NCBI GenBank assembly: GCA_002319925.1
Contig: DCFP01000015.1
Span: 1 to 14,724, forward strand
DNA: 14,724 nucleotides
Direction of reading: 5' to 3'
Source of the DNA: Holophagaceae bacterium UBA1801
GTDB taxonomy: Bacteria > Acidobacteriota > Holophagae > Holophagales > Holophagaceae
Made by a program: the position numbers and the translations under genes. Below are positions 7,165 through 13,526 of the stretch, piece after piece (the first letter of the stretch is position 1; each line of letters opens with the position of its first letter). The notes under the pieces are model-generated. The model had not been told where the DNA came from and did not search any database. It worked only from the letters and a program-made list of their open reading frames with translations.

Positions 7165-7476
7165 ATGGAGATTCCCGAAGAACTGCGAGAACTCGTGGAT
7201 CGCCTTGGCCAGGCCCTGGTTCAGGCCCTGGTGACCGATGATCAGTGTCGGGACCTGGCCCGCCAGATCCAGGAGAGCGGCTTCGAGGTCGGATTGATGA
7301 TCGAAGCGACCCTGGCCCTGCACAAGCGTGAAGAAGATGCCTCCGCGCCCAGCACGGATGTAACCTCTCGGTTCTTCCCTCCTGTGAATCCTGACGAACC
7401 CGTGGAGCGGGAAAGAGCCCAGTGGTCCGAGGAGGACCGGGCCTTCTTGCAGAAGTTCAAGATCTCCCTGGATTGA
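7165..7476 (+). CDS. Small acidic protein of unknown function, coupled to rlmN
   Basis: A 103-aa protein with no domain I recognise. Residues 1-60 are predicted helical and amphipathic (EELRELVDRLGQALVQALV, then RDLARQIQESGFEVGLMIEATLALH). A low-complexity acidic linker follows (about 57-85, with Pro, Asp and Glu), and a short C-terminal helix ends the chain (SEEDRAFLQKFKISL). No signal peptide, membrane segment or cysteine pair is present; it has a single Cys. The reading frame is open far upstream (from 6874), but that part overlaps the divergent DUF523 gene. GGAGG 5 nt before this ATG marks the start. It ends 3 nt before rlmN, so the two are probably translated from one mRNA. Confidence 0.7.
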   Translation: MEIPEELRELVDRLGQALVQALVTDDQCRDLARQIQESGFEVGLMIEATLALHKREEDASAPSTDVTSRFFPPVNPDEPVERERAQWSEEDRAFLQKFKISLD

Positions 7477-7479
7477 GCC

Positions 7480-8610
7480 ATGCAACCAAAAGACGTTCCG
7501 GCCGGAGCTCCACAGCGCTGGGACGACCCTGCACCTGAACTCGAAACCGCTGCACGCCCGAATGCCGCAGGCATGAGCCGGGATCAGCTCAGGGAGCTGG
7601 TTTCAGCGTTGGGCGAGAAACCCTTCCGCGCCGATCAGATCTTCGAGGGGCTCTACCACCACCGCTGGACCCAGTGGTCCGCCTTCACCCAACTCTCGAA
7701 GGACCTGCGCGCCAAGCTGGTGTCCTCCGTGGATCTGCAGTGGCCGGAGATCGTGGAGAGCGCGGTGAGCAGCGATGGCTCTGCCAAGCACGCCTTCAGA
7801 ATGCGGGACGGCCGCATTGTGGAAGGCGTGCACATGCCCTACGAAGACCGCGCGACGCTGTGCCTTTCCAGCCAGGTGGGCTGCGCCATGGGTTGCACCT
7901 TCTGCGCGACGGGAAAAATGGGCATCCTGCGCAACCTCACTGCTGCCGAGATCGCGGGTCAAGTGATCGCCATGCTCAACCATCACGGCCATCCGCCGGG
8001 CACACCCGTGAACCTCGTCTTCATGGGCATGGGCGAGCCCATGCACAACCTGGCCCACGTCATGGGCGCCTTCGACCTGCTGCATGATCCTTTGGGTTTG
8101 GCGATTCCGCCATGGCGCGTCACCGTGAGCACCTCGGGACTGGTCACCGGAATCCAGCGATTGGGCACCTTCAAACCCAGGCCCCGCCTGGCTCTCAGCC
8201 TCAACGGCACCACGGACGAGCACCGCTCCCGCATCATGCCGGTCAACCGCGTATGGAACCTGGATGCCCTCGCCCAGGCCCTGCAGGCGTTTCCTCTGGA
8301 GCACGACGAACTCATCACCCTCGAGTACGTGCTCCTGAAGGGCCTCACGGACAGCCTGGAGGATGGGCGGAGACTCGCGGCTTTCGCGAAACGGTTCCCG
8401 TCCAAGATTAATCTGATTCCGTTCAATCCCCATGAAGCCGGTACCAGCGATGGCTTCGAGCCCCCCGAGGAGTTGCGCATCGGTCAGCTCTCCCGGTTGC
8501 TGTCGAACCAGGGCCTGATCGTGAGCGTCCGCCGCAGCCGCGGCCAGGATATCGCCGGAGCCTGCGGGCAACTGGCGCGGAAGCGAAGCGCAGAAAACCC
8601 TGCGAAGTGA
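7480..8610 (+). CDS. rlmN: Dual-specificity 23S rRNA/tRNA adenine-C2 methyltransferase RlmN
   Basis: A 376-aa radical SAM enzyme that methylates C2 of A2503 in 23S rRNA and A37 of some tRNAs. The cluster motif is Cys135-AMG-Cys139-TF-Cys142, and Cys128 lies seven residues before it, as Cys118 does in E. coli. The methyl-carrying Cys362 sits in RGQDIAGACGQL, matching E. coli Cys355. Other landmarks are EKPFRADQIFEGLYHHR (helix-hairpin-helix-like N-terminal domain), LVFMGMGEPMHN, VTVSTSGLV, LALSLNGTTDEHRSRIMPVN and KINLIPFNPHE. The first 31 residues are a Pro/Ala-rich extension, and an internal ATG at 7573 (MSRDQLREL) is an alternative start. Neither start has a strong ribosome site. The gene before it ends 3 nt upstream. 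Confidence 0.95.
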   Translation: MQPKDVPAGAPQRWDDPAPELETAARPNAAGMSRDQLRELVSALGEKPFRADQIFEGLYHHRWTQWSAFTQLSKDLRAKLVSSVDLQWPEIVESAVSSDGSAKHAFRMRDGRIVEGVHMPYEDRATLCLSSQVGCAMGCTFCATGKMGILRNLTAAEIAGQVIAMLNHHGHPPGTPVNLVFMGMGEPMHNLAHVMGAFDLLHDPLGLAIPPWRVTVSTSGLVTGIQRLGTFKPRPRLALSLNGTTDEHRSRIMPVNRVWNLDALAQALQAFPLEHDELITLEYVLLKGLTDSLEDGRRLAAFAKRFPSKINLIPFNPHEAGTSDGFEPPEELRIGQLSRLLSNQGLIVSVRRSRGQDIAGACGQLARKRSAENPAK

Positions 8611-8618
8611 CTGCTGGG

Positions 8619-8652
8619 GAACCATGGTTCATGGGCTTGCTGCATAATGCAG
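8619..8652. promoter_or_regulatory. Two palindromes before the ABC operon, candidate operators
   Basis: GAACCATGGTTC (8619-8630) is a perfect 12-bp palindrome. CTGCAT-A-ATGCAG (8640-8652) is a second perfect palindrome with 6-bp arms. Their centres are about 21.5 bp apart, near two helical turns. Both lie in the short gap between rlmN and the binding-protein gene, with no T run. They could be two sites for a regulator, or simply mRNA hairpins. CATAAT (8643-8648) inside the second could serve as a -10, but no fitting -35 is seen. Confidence 0.35.
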
Positions 8653-8668
8653 TTCAGGTGTGTGAATC

Positions 8669-9622
8669 ATGAAACGTGCGTTCGGACTTGCAACGATCCT
8701 TCTCTCCTCGGCCCTGGCTTTCAGTCAAGGCTCCATCCGTGTGGGTGCCTTGAAGGGCCCCACGGGCATCGGCATGATCAAGCTCTTCGAGAACCCACCT
8801 GCCTTGCCCCAGGGTGAAACCCTGGCCCTCGAGGCGGTGCCCTCGGCGGACGCCATTGCCGCCAAACTGGTCGCGGGAGAGTTCGATGCAGCGGTACTTC
8901 CCGTGAACATGGCGGCGAAACTATCCATTGCCGGGCTGCCCTATCGCATGGTCGCCGTGGTGGGCATGGGCATGGTTTCCGTCATCACCACTGACCCGGC
9001 CATTCACACCTTCAGTGATCTGAAAGGCCGCGAAATCCATGTCGCAGGCCAAGGTGCCACACCGGAATTCCTGATGCGCGCGATCGCCCGGAAGAAGGGA
9101 CTGGATGCGGACAAGGACATGACCCTCACGTTCCAGCTCCCGCCACCGGAGATCGCCGCATCCCTCGTCGCGGGCCGCATCTCCACCGCGGTGCTGCCCG
9201 AACCCTTCGCCACGCAGGTGCTCAAGGGCAATGCCCAGGCCCGTGTCCCCTTCGCTCTGGATGCGCTCTGGCAGGAAACCTCCGGCCGTTCCGGCTATCC
9301 CATGTCCGTGTTCGTGATGCGGAATGATCTCCTCAAGGATCATGCCGGCGCAGCCAAGGCCATCGCGAACGCCTACGAATCCTCCGTGGCGTGGGTCAAG
9401 GCCCATCCTGCGGAAGCGGGCGTCCTGGTGGAGAAGCATGATCTCGGCCTCAGGGCGGCCATCGCGAGTGCGGCGATTCCGCGCTCGGCCTACGTCTTCG
9501 TTCCCGCTCCCACCGCCAGGCCCGATGTGGAAGCCCTGCTTTCCGTGTTCCTGTCCATCGCGCCCAAGTCCATCGGAGGACGGCTGCCCAGCCCGGACTT
9601 CTATGCGGAAGTGGCGAAGTAG
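8669..9622 (+). CDS. ABC importer periplasmic binding protein (SsuA/NMT1-like)
   Basis: A 317-aa binding protein with a signal peptide (MKRAFGLATILLSSALAFSQ, cleaved near Ser19; no lipobox Cys). The mature part has the two-lobe pattern of the SsuA/TauA/NrtA/NMT1 group: IRVGALKGPTGIGMIKL, LVAGEFDAAVLPVNMAAKL, FSDLKGREIHVAGQGATPEFLMRAIARKKGLD, LVAGRISTAVLPEPFATQVL. It ends with PKSIGGRLPSPDFY, which I recall as typical of a Firmicutes-rich branch of uncharacterised binding proteins. The ligand cannot be read from sequence; sulfonate, nitrate-like or pyrimidine ligands are all possible in this superfamily. AGGTG lies 10 nt before the ATG. First gene of a three-gene importer operon. Confidence 0.85.
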   Translation: MKRAFGLATILLSSALAFSQGSIRVGALKGPTGIGMIKLFENPPALPQGETLALEAVPSADAIAAKLVAGEFDAAVLPVNMAAKLSIAGLPYRMVAVVGMGMVSVITTDPAIHTFSDLKGREIHVAGQGATPEFLMRAIARKKGLDADKDMTLTFQLPPPEIAASLVAGRISTAVLPEPFATQVLKGNAQARVPFALDALWQETSGRSGYPMSVFVMRNDLLKDHAGAAKAIANAYESSVAWVKAHPAEAGVLVEKHDLGLRAAIASAAIPRSAYVFVPAPTARPDVEALLSVFLSIAPKSIGGRLPSPDFYAEVAK

Positions 9623-10379
9623 CGGCCCAGCCTTCGCTCCGGCGGCCGCGGTGGCCCTTGGCACCGTGGTCCTGCTGGGAATCTGGGCTGCAGCTTCCAG
9701 CTTCATCCATTCCGAAATCGTCCTTCCTTCGCCGTGGCGCGTCGCCTTGGCCGTCGTCGAATTGTTCCCCACGAGCAGGTTCCTGGCGGCGCTGCAAGCT
9801 ACCTTTTTCCGTGGCCTCGCTTCCTTCGGGATCTCCATGGCCGCTGGGGTCGCGGTGGGGCTGGCCTGCGGGCTTTCCGCCACGTTCGCCTACACCATGG
9901 CTCCCACCCTCACCGTCACCCGGGCCACACCGGTACTCGCGGTGATTCTCCTGGCGCTCATCTGGTTCCCTTCTGGCGCCGTGCCCGTGTTCGCCGCAGT
10001 GCTCATGGCCTTCCCCGTGGTGGTGGCCGATGTGCGTCAGGGCGTCCGCTCGGCGGATCCCAAGCTCCTGGAGATGGCAAAGCTCTTCCGTCTGCGCAGG
10101 CGTGACCAGTTGAAGAGCATCTACGCGCCAGCCGTGGCGCCCCATCTGGTGTCCGCCTCCCACAGCGCCCTGGGCCTCTGCTGGAAGGTGGTCGTCGCCG
10201 GCGAGGTATTGAGCCAGCCCGTGCGCGCCCTGGGCACGGGCATGAACCGGGCGCGCATCGAGCTGGAGACGGCCGAGGTCTTCGCGTGGACTTTCGCCGG
10301 CATTCTGCTCTGCGCCTTCACCGATCTGCTGTTCAAACTCGCTCGGAGGAGGCGCGGCGTTGACGTACAGCCTTCGTGA
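9603..10379 (+). CDS. ABC importer permease (SsuC/TauC type)
   Basis: A 258-aa inner-membrane permease of the binding-protein-dependent family. Hydrophobic segments are visible at about residues 13-35, 67-92, 107-141 (two helices), 187-203 and 230-246. The cytoplasmic coupling loop is LLEMAKLFRLRRRDQLKSIYAPAVAPHL, the EAA loop in a degenerate form. TRATPVLAVILLALIWFPSG is the family-typical segment. The frame opens far upstream inside the binding-protein gene. The ATG at 9603 gives a normal length for the family and overlaps the previous gene by 20 nt, implying translational coupling; no clear ribosome site precedes it. It also overlaps the ATPase gene by 20 nt. Confidence 0.85.
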   Translation: MRKWRSSGPAFAPAAAVALGTVVLLGIWAAASSFIHSEIVLPSPWRVALAVVELFPTSRFLAALQATFFRGLASFGISMAAGVAVGLACGLSATFAYTMAPTLTVTRATPVLAVILLALIWFPSGAVPVFAAVLMAFPVVVADVRQGVRSADPKLLEMAKLFRLRRRDQLKSIYAPAVAPHLVSASHSALGLCWKVVVAGEVLSQPVRALGTGMNRARIELETAEVFAWTFAGILLCAFTDLLFKLARRRRGVDVQPS

Positions 10380-11073
10380 AGTCTCGAAAGCCTTCGGCGA
10401 ACTGCAGGTCCTGGACCGCTTCAGCCTGGAGATCCCCCGCGGGAGGGTGTCCGCGGTGCTGGGACCTTCGGGCTGCGGCAAGACCACGCTCTTGAACATC
10501 CTGTCGGGGTTGCTGCCCTCCGATACCGGCGAACGCGTCGGCCTGGAAGAAGCGCGCTTCAGTTACGTATTCCAAGAGCCCCGGCTCATTCCCTCTCTAT
10601 CAGCGCTGCGGAACGTCGAGCTGGTCCTCCGGGCGAACCTCCCGCATCCCGAGCGCCACGAGCGCGCCCTGCACTTCCTGACCGCGGTTGGCTTGCAGGA
10701 TGCGGCGCATCAGAAACCCGGCCAGCTCTCAGGCGGCATGCGGCAACGCGCGGCCCTGGCCCGGGCCTTCGCCTTCCCTTCGGATCTGCTGCTCCTGGAC
10801 GAACCCTTCCAGTCCGTGGATCTCAAGACCCGCATCGGCCTCATGGACGCCTTCCTGGCACTGCAGGCGGAGGATCCTCGCACGGTCGTCTTCGTGACGC
10901 ACGAGGTCAAGGAGGCCCTCTACCTGGGCGATTCCGTGGTGGTGCTTTCCGACAGGCCTGCCCGCGTTCTGGATCGTGTGGAACTGACCCTGCCCCGGGA
11001 ACAGCGGCGGTACGGCTCTTCGGAACTGTCCGGAATGGAGGCGAGTCTCTACCGGTTGATCCTCGGCGCGTGA
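10360..11073 (+). CDS. ABC importer ATPase (SsuB/TauB type)
   Basis: A 237-aa nucleotide-binding subunit. Walker A is GPSGCGKTT (about 35-43), the Q loop FQEPRLIP (70-77), signature LSGGMRQR (123-130), Walker B LLLLDEP (143-149), D-loop region SVDL and switch HisTHE (VTHEVKEA). The VTHEVKEALYLGDSVVVLSDRPARV segment is typical of the nitrate/sulfonate/taurine importer ATPases. The start is TTG, fixed by a very strong GGAGGAGG 7 nt upstream; no ATG fits the N-terminus. At 237 aa, with no C-terminal regulatory domain, it is a minimal member. It completes the importer with the two preceding genes. Confidence 0.92.
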   Translation: MTYSLREVSKAFGELQVLDRFSLEIPRGRVSAVLGPSGCGKTTLLNILSGLLPSDTGERVGLEEARFSYVFQEPRLIPSLSALRNVELVLRANLPHPERHERALHFLTAVGLQDAAHQKPGQLSGGMRQRAALARAFAFPSDLLLLDEPFQSVDLKTRIGLMDAFLALQAEDPRTVVFVTHEVKEALYLGDSVVVLSDRPARVLDRVELTLPREQRRYGSSELSGMEASLYRLILGA

Positions 11074-11090
11074 TCCGCGCGACCCTATTG

Positions 11091-11179
11091 ACCACAGAGA
11101 CACGGAGGGCACGGAGTTCATGACCGTTGGCCAGGCCAACTCATATCCAGGGGCTCCGCGAACTCCGCGCCTCCGTGGT
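11091..11179. repeat. Fold-back inverted repeat with central palindrome
   Basis: The left arm at 11091-11119 (begins ACCACAGAGACACGGAGG, ends GGAGTTC) matches the reverse complement of 11161-11179 (ACCACGGAGG to GGAGTTC) apart from a 7-nt gap and a few changes. Between them, GTTGGCC (11126-11132) and GGCCAAC (11134-11140) form a perfect 7-bp hairpin around one base. The element fills the gap between the convergent ABC ATPase and Fur-family genes, so it may also act as a two-way terminator. The ACCACAGAGACACGGAGG style of sequence is, in my memory, dispersed in many unrelated bacterial genomes. Confidence 0.6.
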
Positions 11180-11193
11180 GAATGAAATCTGTA

Positions 11194-11625
11194 TCATTCC
11201 CCTTTGCACTCGGGGCAGAGGCCGAAAAGCTGGAGTTGGTGCCGCGTGATGCGAAAACCGGACTTGGCTTCCATGGCTTCCAGGGCCCGCTTCAAGGCGC
11301 AGCCTTCCACCTCCACGGCCCGGCCGCACTGCTCGCACTGCACGTGATGATGGTGCTTCGATGTGCTGCACCACACGAAGCGCATGATCTGATCCGGACC
11401 CACCAGGGTCTCCACCCATCCATGCTCCGCGAACTGCTGCAGGTTGCGATAGACCGTGGGCACGCCGGACCGGTACCCCTTCATGCGCGAGATGATTTCC
11501 TCCACGCTCAAGGGGCGGTCGGATGTCTCGAGCACCCGGATGATGGCTTGCCGCTGGGGTGTGACGCGAAAGCCCGCTCCGCGTAGAGCCGCATCCCTGA
11601 CTGCATTCGTGTTTCTATGGACCAT
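11194..11625 (-). CDS. zur: Fur-family metalloregulator, probably Zur
   Basis: A 143-aa Fur-family repressor. The N-terminal winged helix is RVTPQRQAIIRVLETSDRPLSVEEIISRM, with recognition helix VPTVYRNLQQFAEHG (55-69). Structural zinc ligands are Cys97/Cys100 (CEQCG) and Cys137/Cys140 (CPEC). Cys86 sits in FVWCSTSKHHHHVQC, the position of the sensory cysteine in Zur proteins such as the Streptomyces one, and His91-94 and Cys109 are nearby. Cys86 together with the ZIP gene 33 nt upstream on the same strand makes zinc sensing more likely than iron. GGAAGGG precedes the ATG. The protein probably represses its own operon through the Fur-like box near 12454-12472. A Fur or PerR role is possible. 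Confidence 0.8.
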   Translation of the reverse strand: MVHRNTNAVRDAALRGAGFRVTPQRQAIIRVLETSDRPLSVEEIISRMKGYRSGVPTVYRNLQQFAEHGWVETLVGPDQIMRFVWCSTSKHHHHVQCEQCGRAVEVEGCALKRALEAMEAKSGFRITRHQLQLFGLCPECKGE

Positions 11626-11658
11626 GAAGCCCTTCCCCAGGGGAGGCGAGAGACCCGC

Positions 11659-12390
11659 TTAGACGAATCGCGTGACCGTGAAGATGAGCAGCACGCCCGC
11701 GAGTGTGAGCGCGATCTTCTTGTAGGAGCTCTCCTGGCTGTGGGCCTCGGGAAGGATGTCGCTGGCGCCGATGTAGAGAAGGAAGCCGGCGAAGAAACCC
11801 AGGTAGAGCACCAGGAAACTCGGCGGGACTTTCAGCCAGAAGATGGAGAGCGCGCCAAGCACGGGGGCGATCGCATCCAGCAGGAGGAACCACTTCGACT
11901 TGGCGGGCGTGTTCTGATGGTGGAGCATCAGCGTCACGGTGTTCATGCCATCGGTGAAGTCGTGGGAGATGACCGCGATGGCTACGAGCGCGCCCACCGA
12001 GGGGCTCACCTGGAAACCCAGGGCGATGCCGAGCCCGTCCATGAAGCTGTGGCCGATGAGGGCCAGCGCTGAAAAGACGCCCACCTGGGGATGATGGTGA
12101 TGGGCGTAGTCCTCCTCGTGCCCGTGGTGGATGAGGATCACCTTTTCCATCACATGGAAGAGCAGGAAGCCGAAGACCAAGGCCACCATGGCGCTCATGG
12201 GAGCGATCCGGCCAGCCTGGGTCTGCTCGATGATCTCGGGCAGGATGTCGAAGAAGACGACGCCGAGCAGGACGCCCGCGGTGAAGCTCATGATGAGGTG
12301 GAGCTTGTCCCGGAATCGTATTGCGAAAAGCCCGCCGATGGTGGTGGACAGGAAGGTCGCACAGGCGAACAGCACGATGGTCAGGTTCAT
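11659..12390 (-). CDS. ZIP-family divalent metal transporter
   Basis: A 243-aa inner-membrane metal importer, Zn(II) most likely. About eight hydrophobic segments are seen. A His-rich loop (HHGHEEDYAHHHHPQ, near residue 90-105) lies between helices III and IV, as is typical. Helix IV carries IGHSFMDGLGIALG, the HSxxDGxxI signature, and helix V carries SHDFTDGMNTV. The first helix has SFTAGVLLGVVFFDILPEI, normal for the family. The start is uncertain: ATG at 12390 (MNLTIVLF) lacks a good ribosome site, and an in-frame TTG at 12396 is possible. It is co-transcribed with the Fur-family gene. The LIV-1-like HExxH motif of helix V is modified, which could affect metal choice. Confidence 0.88.
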   Translation of the reverse strand: MNLTIVLFACATFLSTTIGGLFAIRFRDKLHLIMSFTAGVLLGVVFFDILPEIIEQTQAGRIAPMSAMVALVFGFLLFHVMEKVILIHHGHEEDYAHHHHPQVGVFSALALIGHSFMDGLGIALGFQVSPSVGALVAIAVISHDFTDGMNTVTLMLHHQNTPAKSKWFLLLDAIAPVLGALSIFWLKVPPSFLVLYLGFFAGFLLYIGASDILPEAHSQESSYKKIALTLAGVLLIFTVTRFV

Positions 12391-12410
12391 GGGCAAGGAT
12401 CCAGATGAAA

Positions 12411-12424
12411 GCGGGAAGTCCCGC
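12411..12424 (-). promoter_or_regulatory. Perfect hairpin in the ZIP leader
   Basis: GCGGGA (12411-12416) and TCCCGC (12419-12424) pair perfectly around AG. In the leftward mRNA this hairpin lies about 20 nt before the ZIP start codon, followed by TTTC. It may act on translation, mRNA stability or termination; no T run is present, so it is not a convincing terminator. Confidence 0.3.
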
Positions 12425-12438
12425 AGTCCAGGAATAAA

Positions 12439-12472
12439 ACTCTATGTCAAATGGAAATGATTTTCAATAACG
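12439..12472 (-). promoter_or_regulatory. ZIP-zur promoter with overlapping Fur-box-like site
   Basis: Reading leftward, TTGAAA (complement of 12462-12467, five of six) and TAGAGT (complement of 12439-12444, four of six) are separated by exactly 17 nt. An AT-rich imperfect inverted repeat around TGATTTTCA (12454-12472, AAATGATTTTCAATAA) covers the -35 and resembles Fur-family boxes. The predicted start lies near 12432, giving about a 40-nt leader to the ZIP ATG. Binding would block RNA polymerase, giving feedback by the downstream regulator. Confidence 0.5.
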
Positions 12473-12727
12473 ATTCTTGGGAGCGGACTCGCCGATGCCC
12501 AGCCAGAACCCGGGGACTTCATGTCGTTGGTGGAGTCTGGTCACCGCCCTTCGACCCATGGTCCAGCGGTTGACCGGTATGCCAGCCCTGTGCTCCATTC
12601 CGAGGATCCGGCACACCTTGCTCGATTAATTCAGATTGGTCCATCCCCAGTCCTGGTGCGGTTTTCGTTCCGGTTTGCCGGACCCGGGAGTATGATGCGG
12701 AACGCGTGAAACCAGGGAGACAAAAAC
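12473..12727. other. Gap before glpP; weak promoter only
   Basis: No gene is supported. The only promoter sign is TATGAT at 12691-12696 (five of six to TATAAT), which would start the glpP mRNA near 12703, about 25 nt before its ATG; the -35 (TTCCGG, 12668-12673) is poor. CCGG-TTT-GCCGG (about 12671-12680) is a small hairpin. Otherwise nothing notable is seen between the ZIP promoter and glpP. Confidence 0.3.
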
Positions 12728-13351
12728 ATGGACCGTCCTGAACGGGAACCACTGAAGAGCATTCTGGAGCGCAATCGCGTGATCCCGGCGGTGAAGGACG
12801 ACTCGGCCATGAAGAAAGCCCTGCACTCTTCCCACGACATCATCTTCGTTTTGTACGGCGACATCCTGACCCTGGACGATCATGTCAACGCCATCCTGAA
12901 AAGCGGCAAGATGCCCTTCATACACCTCGATATGATCAACGGACTGGCTTCGAACCCCGTTGTGCTCGAGTACTTCTACCGGCATTTCAAACGCAATTGC
13001 GGCGTCATCACCACGAAGTCGAATATGGCCAAGAAGGCCATGGAGATGGGTATCCGCGTGGTGCAGCGCTACTTCATGCTGGACAGCCTCTCCGTGGAGA
13101 GTTCCATCGAAGGCATCGGAAAAACGCGCACGGACGCCATCGAGATCATGCCGGGCATCATCCCAAGGGTCATCAGCCATATCCACCGCCAGACCAACGC
13201 GCCGATCATCGCGGGCGGCCTCATCAACACTGCGTCGGACATTGAGCGCATCCTCGCAGCGGGCGCCATCGCGGTTTCCACCAGTAAGAGCGAATTATGG
13301 CCCCTTAACAATCAGACTGCCGCTGGCAGCAGCAAGCCAGCTCAGGAATAG
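12728..13351 (+). CDS. glpP: Glycerol uptake operon antiterminator GlpP
   Basis: A 207-aa cytoplasmic regulator. GlpP binds glycerol 3-phosphate and the leader RNA of glycerol genes, preventing early termination, as known in Bacillus subtilis (192 aa). Matching segments are NRVIPAVKDDSAMKKAL, SHDIIFVLYGDILTL, KSGKMPFIHLDMINGL, CGVITTKSNMAKKAMEMGI, VVQRYFMLDSLSVESSIEGI, DAIEIMPGIIPRVISHI, and APIIAGGLINTASDIERILAAGAIAVSTSKSELW. It is a TIM-barrel-like protein with the conserved phosphate-binding loop AGGLI. AGGGAGA lies 7 nt before the ATG. It lies directly upstream of glpF and glpK, whose leader holds a terminator, so the cis target is likely the 13411-13526 RNA. The C-terminal 20 residues after SELW are non-conserved. 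Confidence 0.92.
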   Translation: MDRPEREPLKSILERNRVIPAVKDDSAMKKALHSSHDIIFVLYGDILTLDDHVNAILKSGKMPFIHLDMINGLASNPVVLEYFYRHFKRNCGVITTKSNMAKKAMEMGIRVVQRYFMLDSLSVESSIEGIGKTRTDAIEIMPGIIPRVISHIHRQTNAPIIAGGLINTASDIERILAAGAIAVSTSKSELWPLNNQTAAGSSKPAQE

Positions 13352-13375
13352 TAAAAAATAGAACATAAAAAAATC

Positions 13376-13404
13376 TTGACTTGTGCGTCGAACCCTTTCA
13401 TTCT
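13376..13404 (+). promoter_or_regulatory. Candidate upstream promoter of the glpFK leader
   Basis: TTGACT (13376-13381, five of six) is followed after 17 nt by CATTCT (13399-13404), a poor -10. It sits in an AT-rich tract just after glpP. If used, transcription would begin near 13411 and cross the terminator at 13491-13526. Confidence 0.3.
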
Positions 13405-13439
13405 TCATCCCAAATTGAATATCGACATTACTGGCGCGA

Positions 13440-13499
13440 GACGGGAGAGCCAAAAAACACAACTCTTCCACATTTCTGCTCACAGATTGGACGGGAGAG
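13440..13499 (+). repeat. Duplicated terminator-arm sequence in the glpF leader
   Basis: GACGGGAGAG occurs at 13440-13449 and again, identically, at 13490-13499, exactly 50 nt apart. The second copy is the 5' arm of the terminator. The first (extended, ACGGGAGAGCC, 13441-13451) pairs over 11 Watson-Crick bases with the terminator's 3' arm (GGCTCTCCCGT, 13509-13519). The two pairings exclude each other. The first copy may also pair locally with CTCTTCC (13463-13469). This is the arrangement expected for a switchable leader. Confidence 0.55.
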
Positions 13500-13526
13500 T
13501 CATTCAGCGGCTCTCCCGTTTTTTTT
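13491..13526 (+). terminator. Intrinsic terminator in the glpF leader, likely GlpP-controlled
   Basis: ACGGGAGAG (13491-13499) pairs with CTCTCCCGT (13511-13519). A U-G and a C-G pair extend the stem to 11 bp with a 7-nt loop (13502-13508). Eight Ts follow (13519-13526). It lies 210 nt before glpF and just after glpP. It is too far downstream to be a plain glpP terminator alone, although it may serve that role too. With GlpP encoded upstream, it is the natural antitermination site. Confidence 0.75.

Noticed and set aside
7603..8625. Leftward 340-codon open frame opposite rlmN
   Set aside because: Antisense to an unambiguous radical SAM gene, with no recognisable domain.
8619..8630. GAACCATGGTTC as an rlmN terminator
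   Set aside because: There is no loop-forming spacer and no T run after it, so a protein-binding site is more likely than a terminator.
9324..9602. N-terminal extension of the permease frame inside the binding-protein gene
   Set aside because: The extension is Arg/Pro/Ser-rich and out of frame with the binding protein; the ATG at 9603 gives the normal family length.
8921..10499. Leftward open frames of 320 and 349 codons opposite the ABC genes
   Set aside because: They run antisense to three recognised importer genes and lack ribosome sites or motifs.
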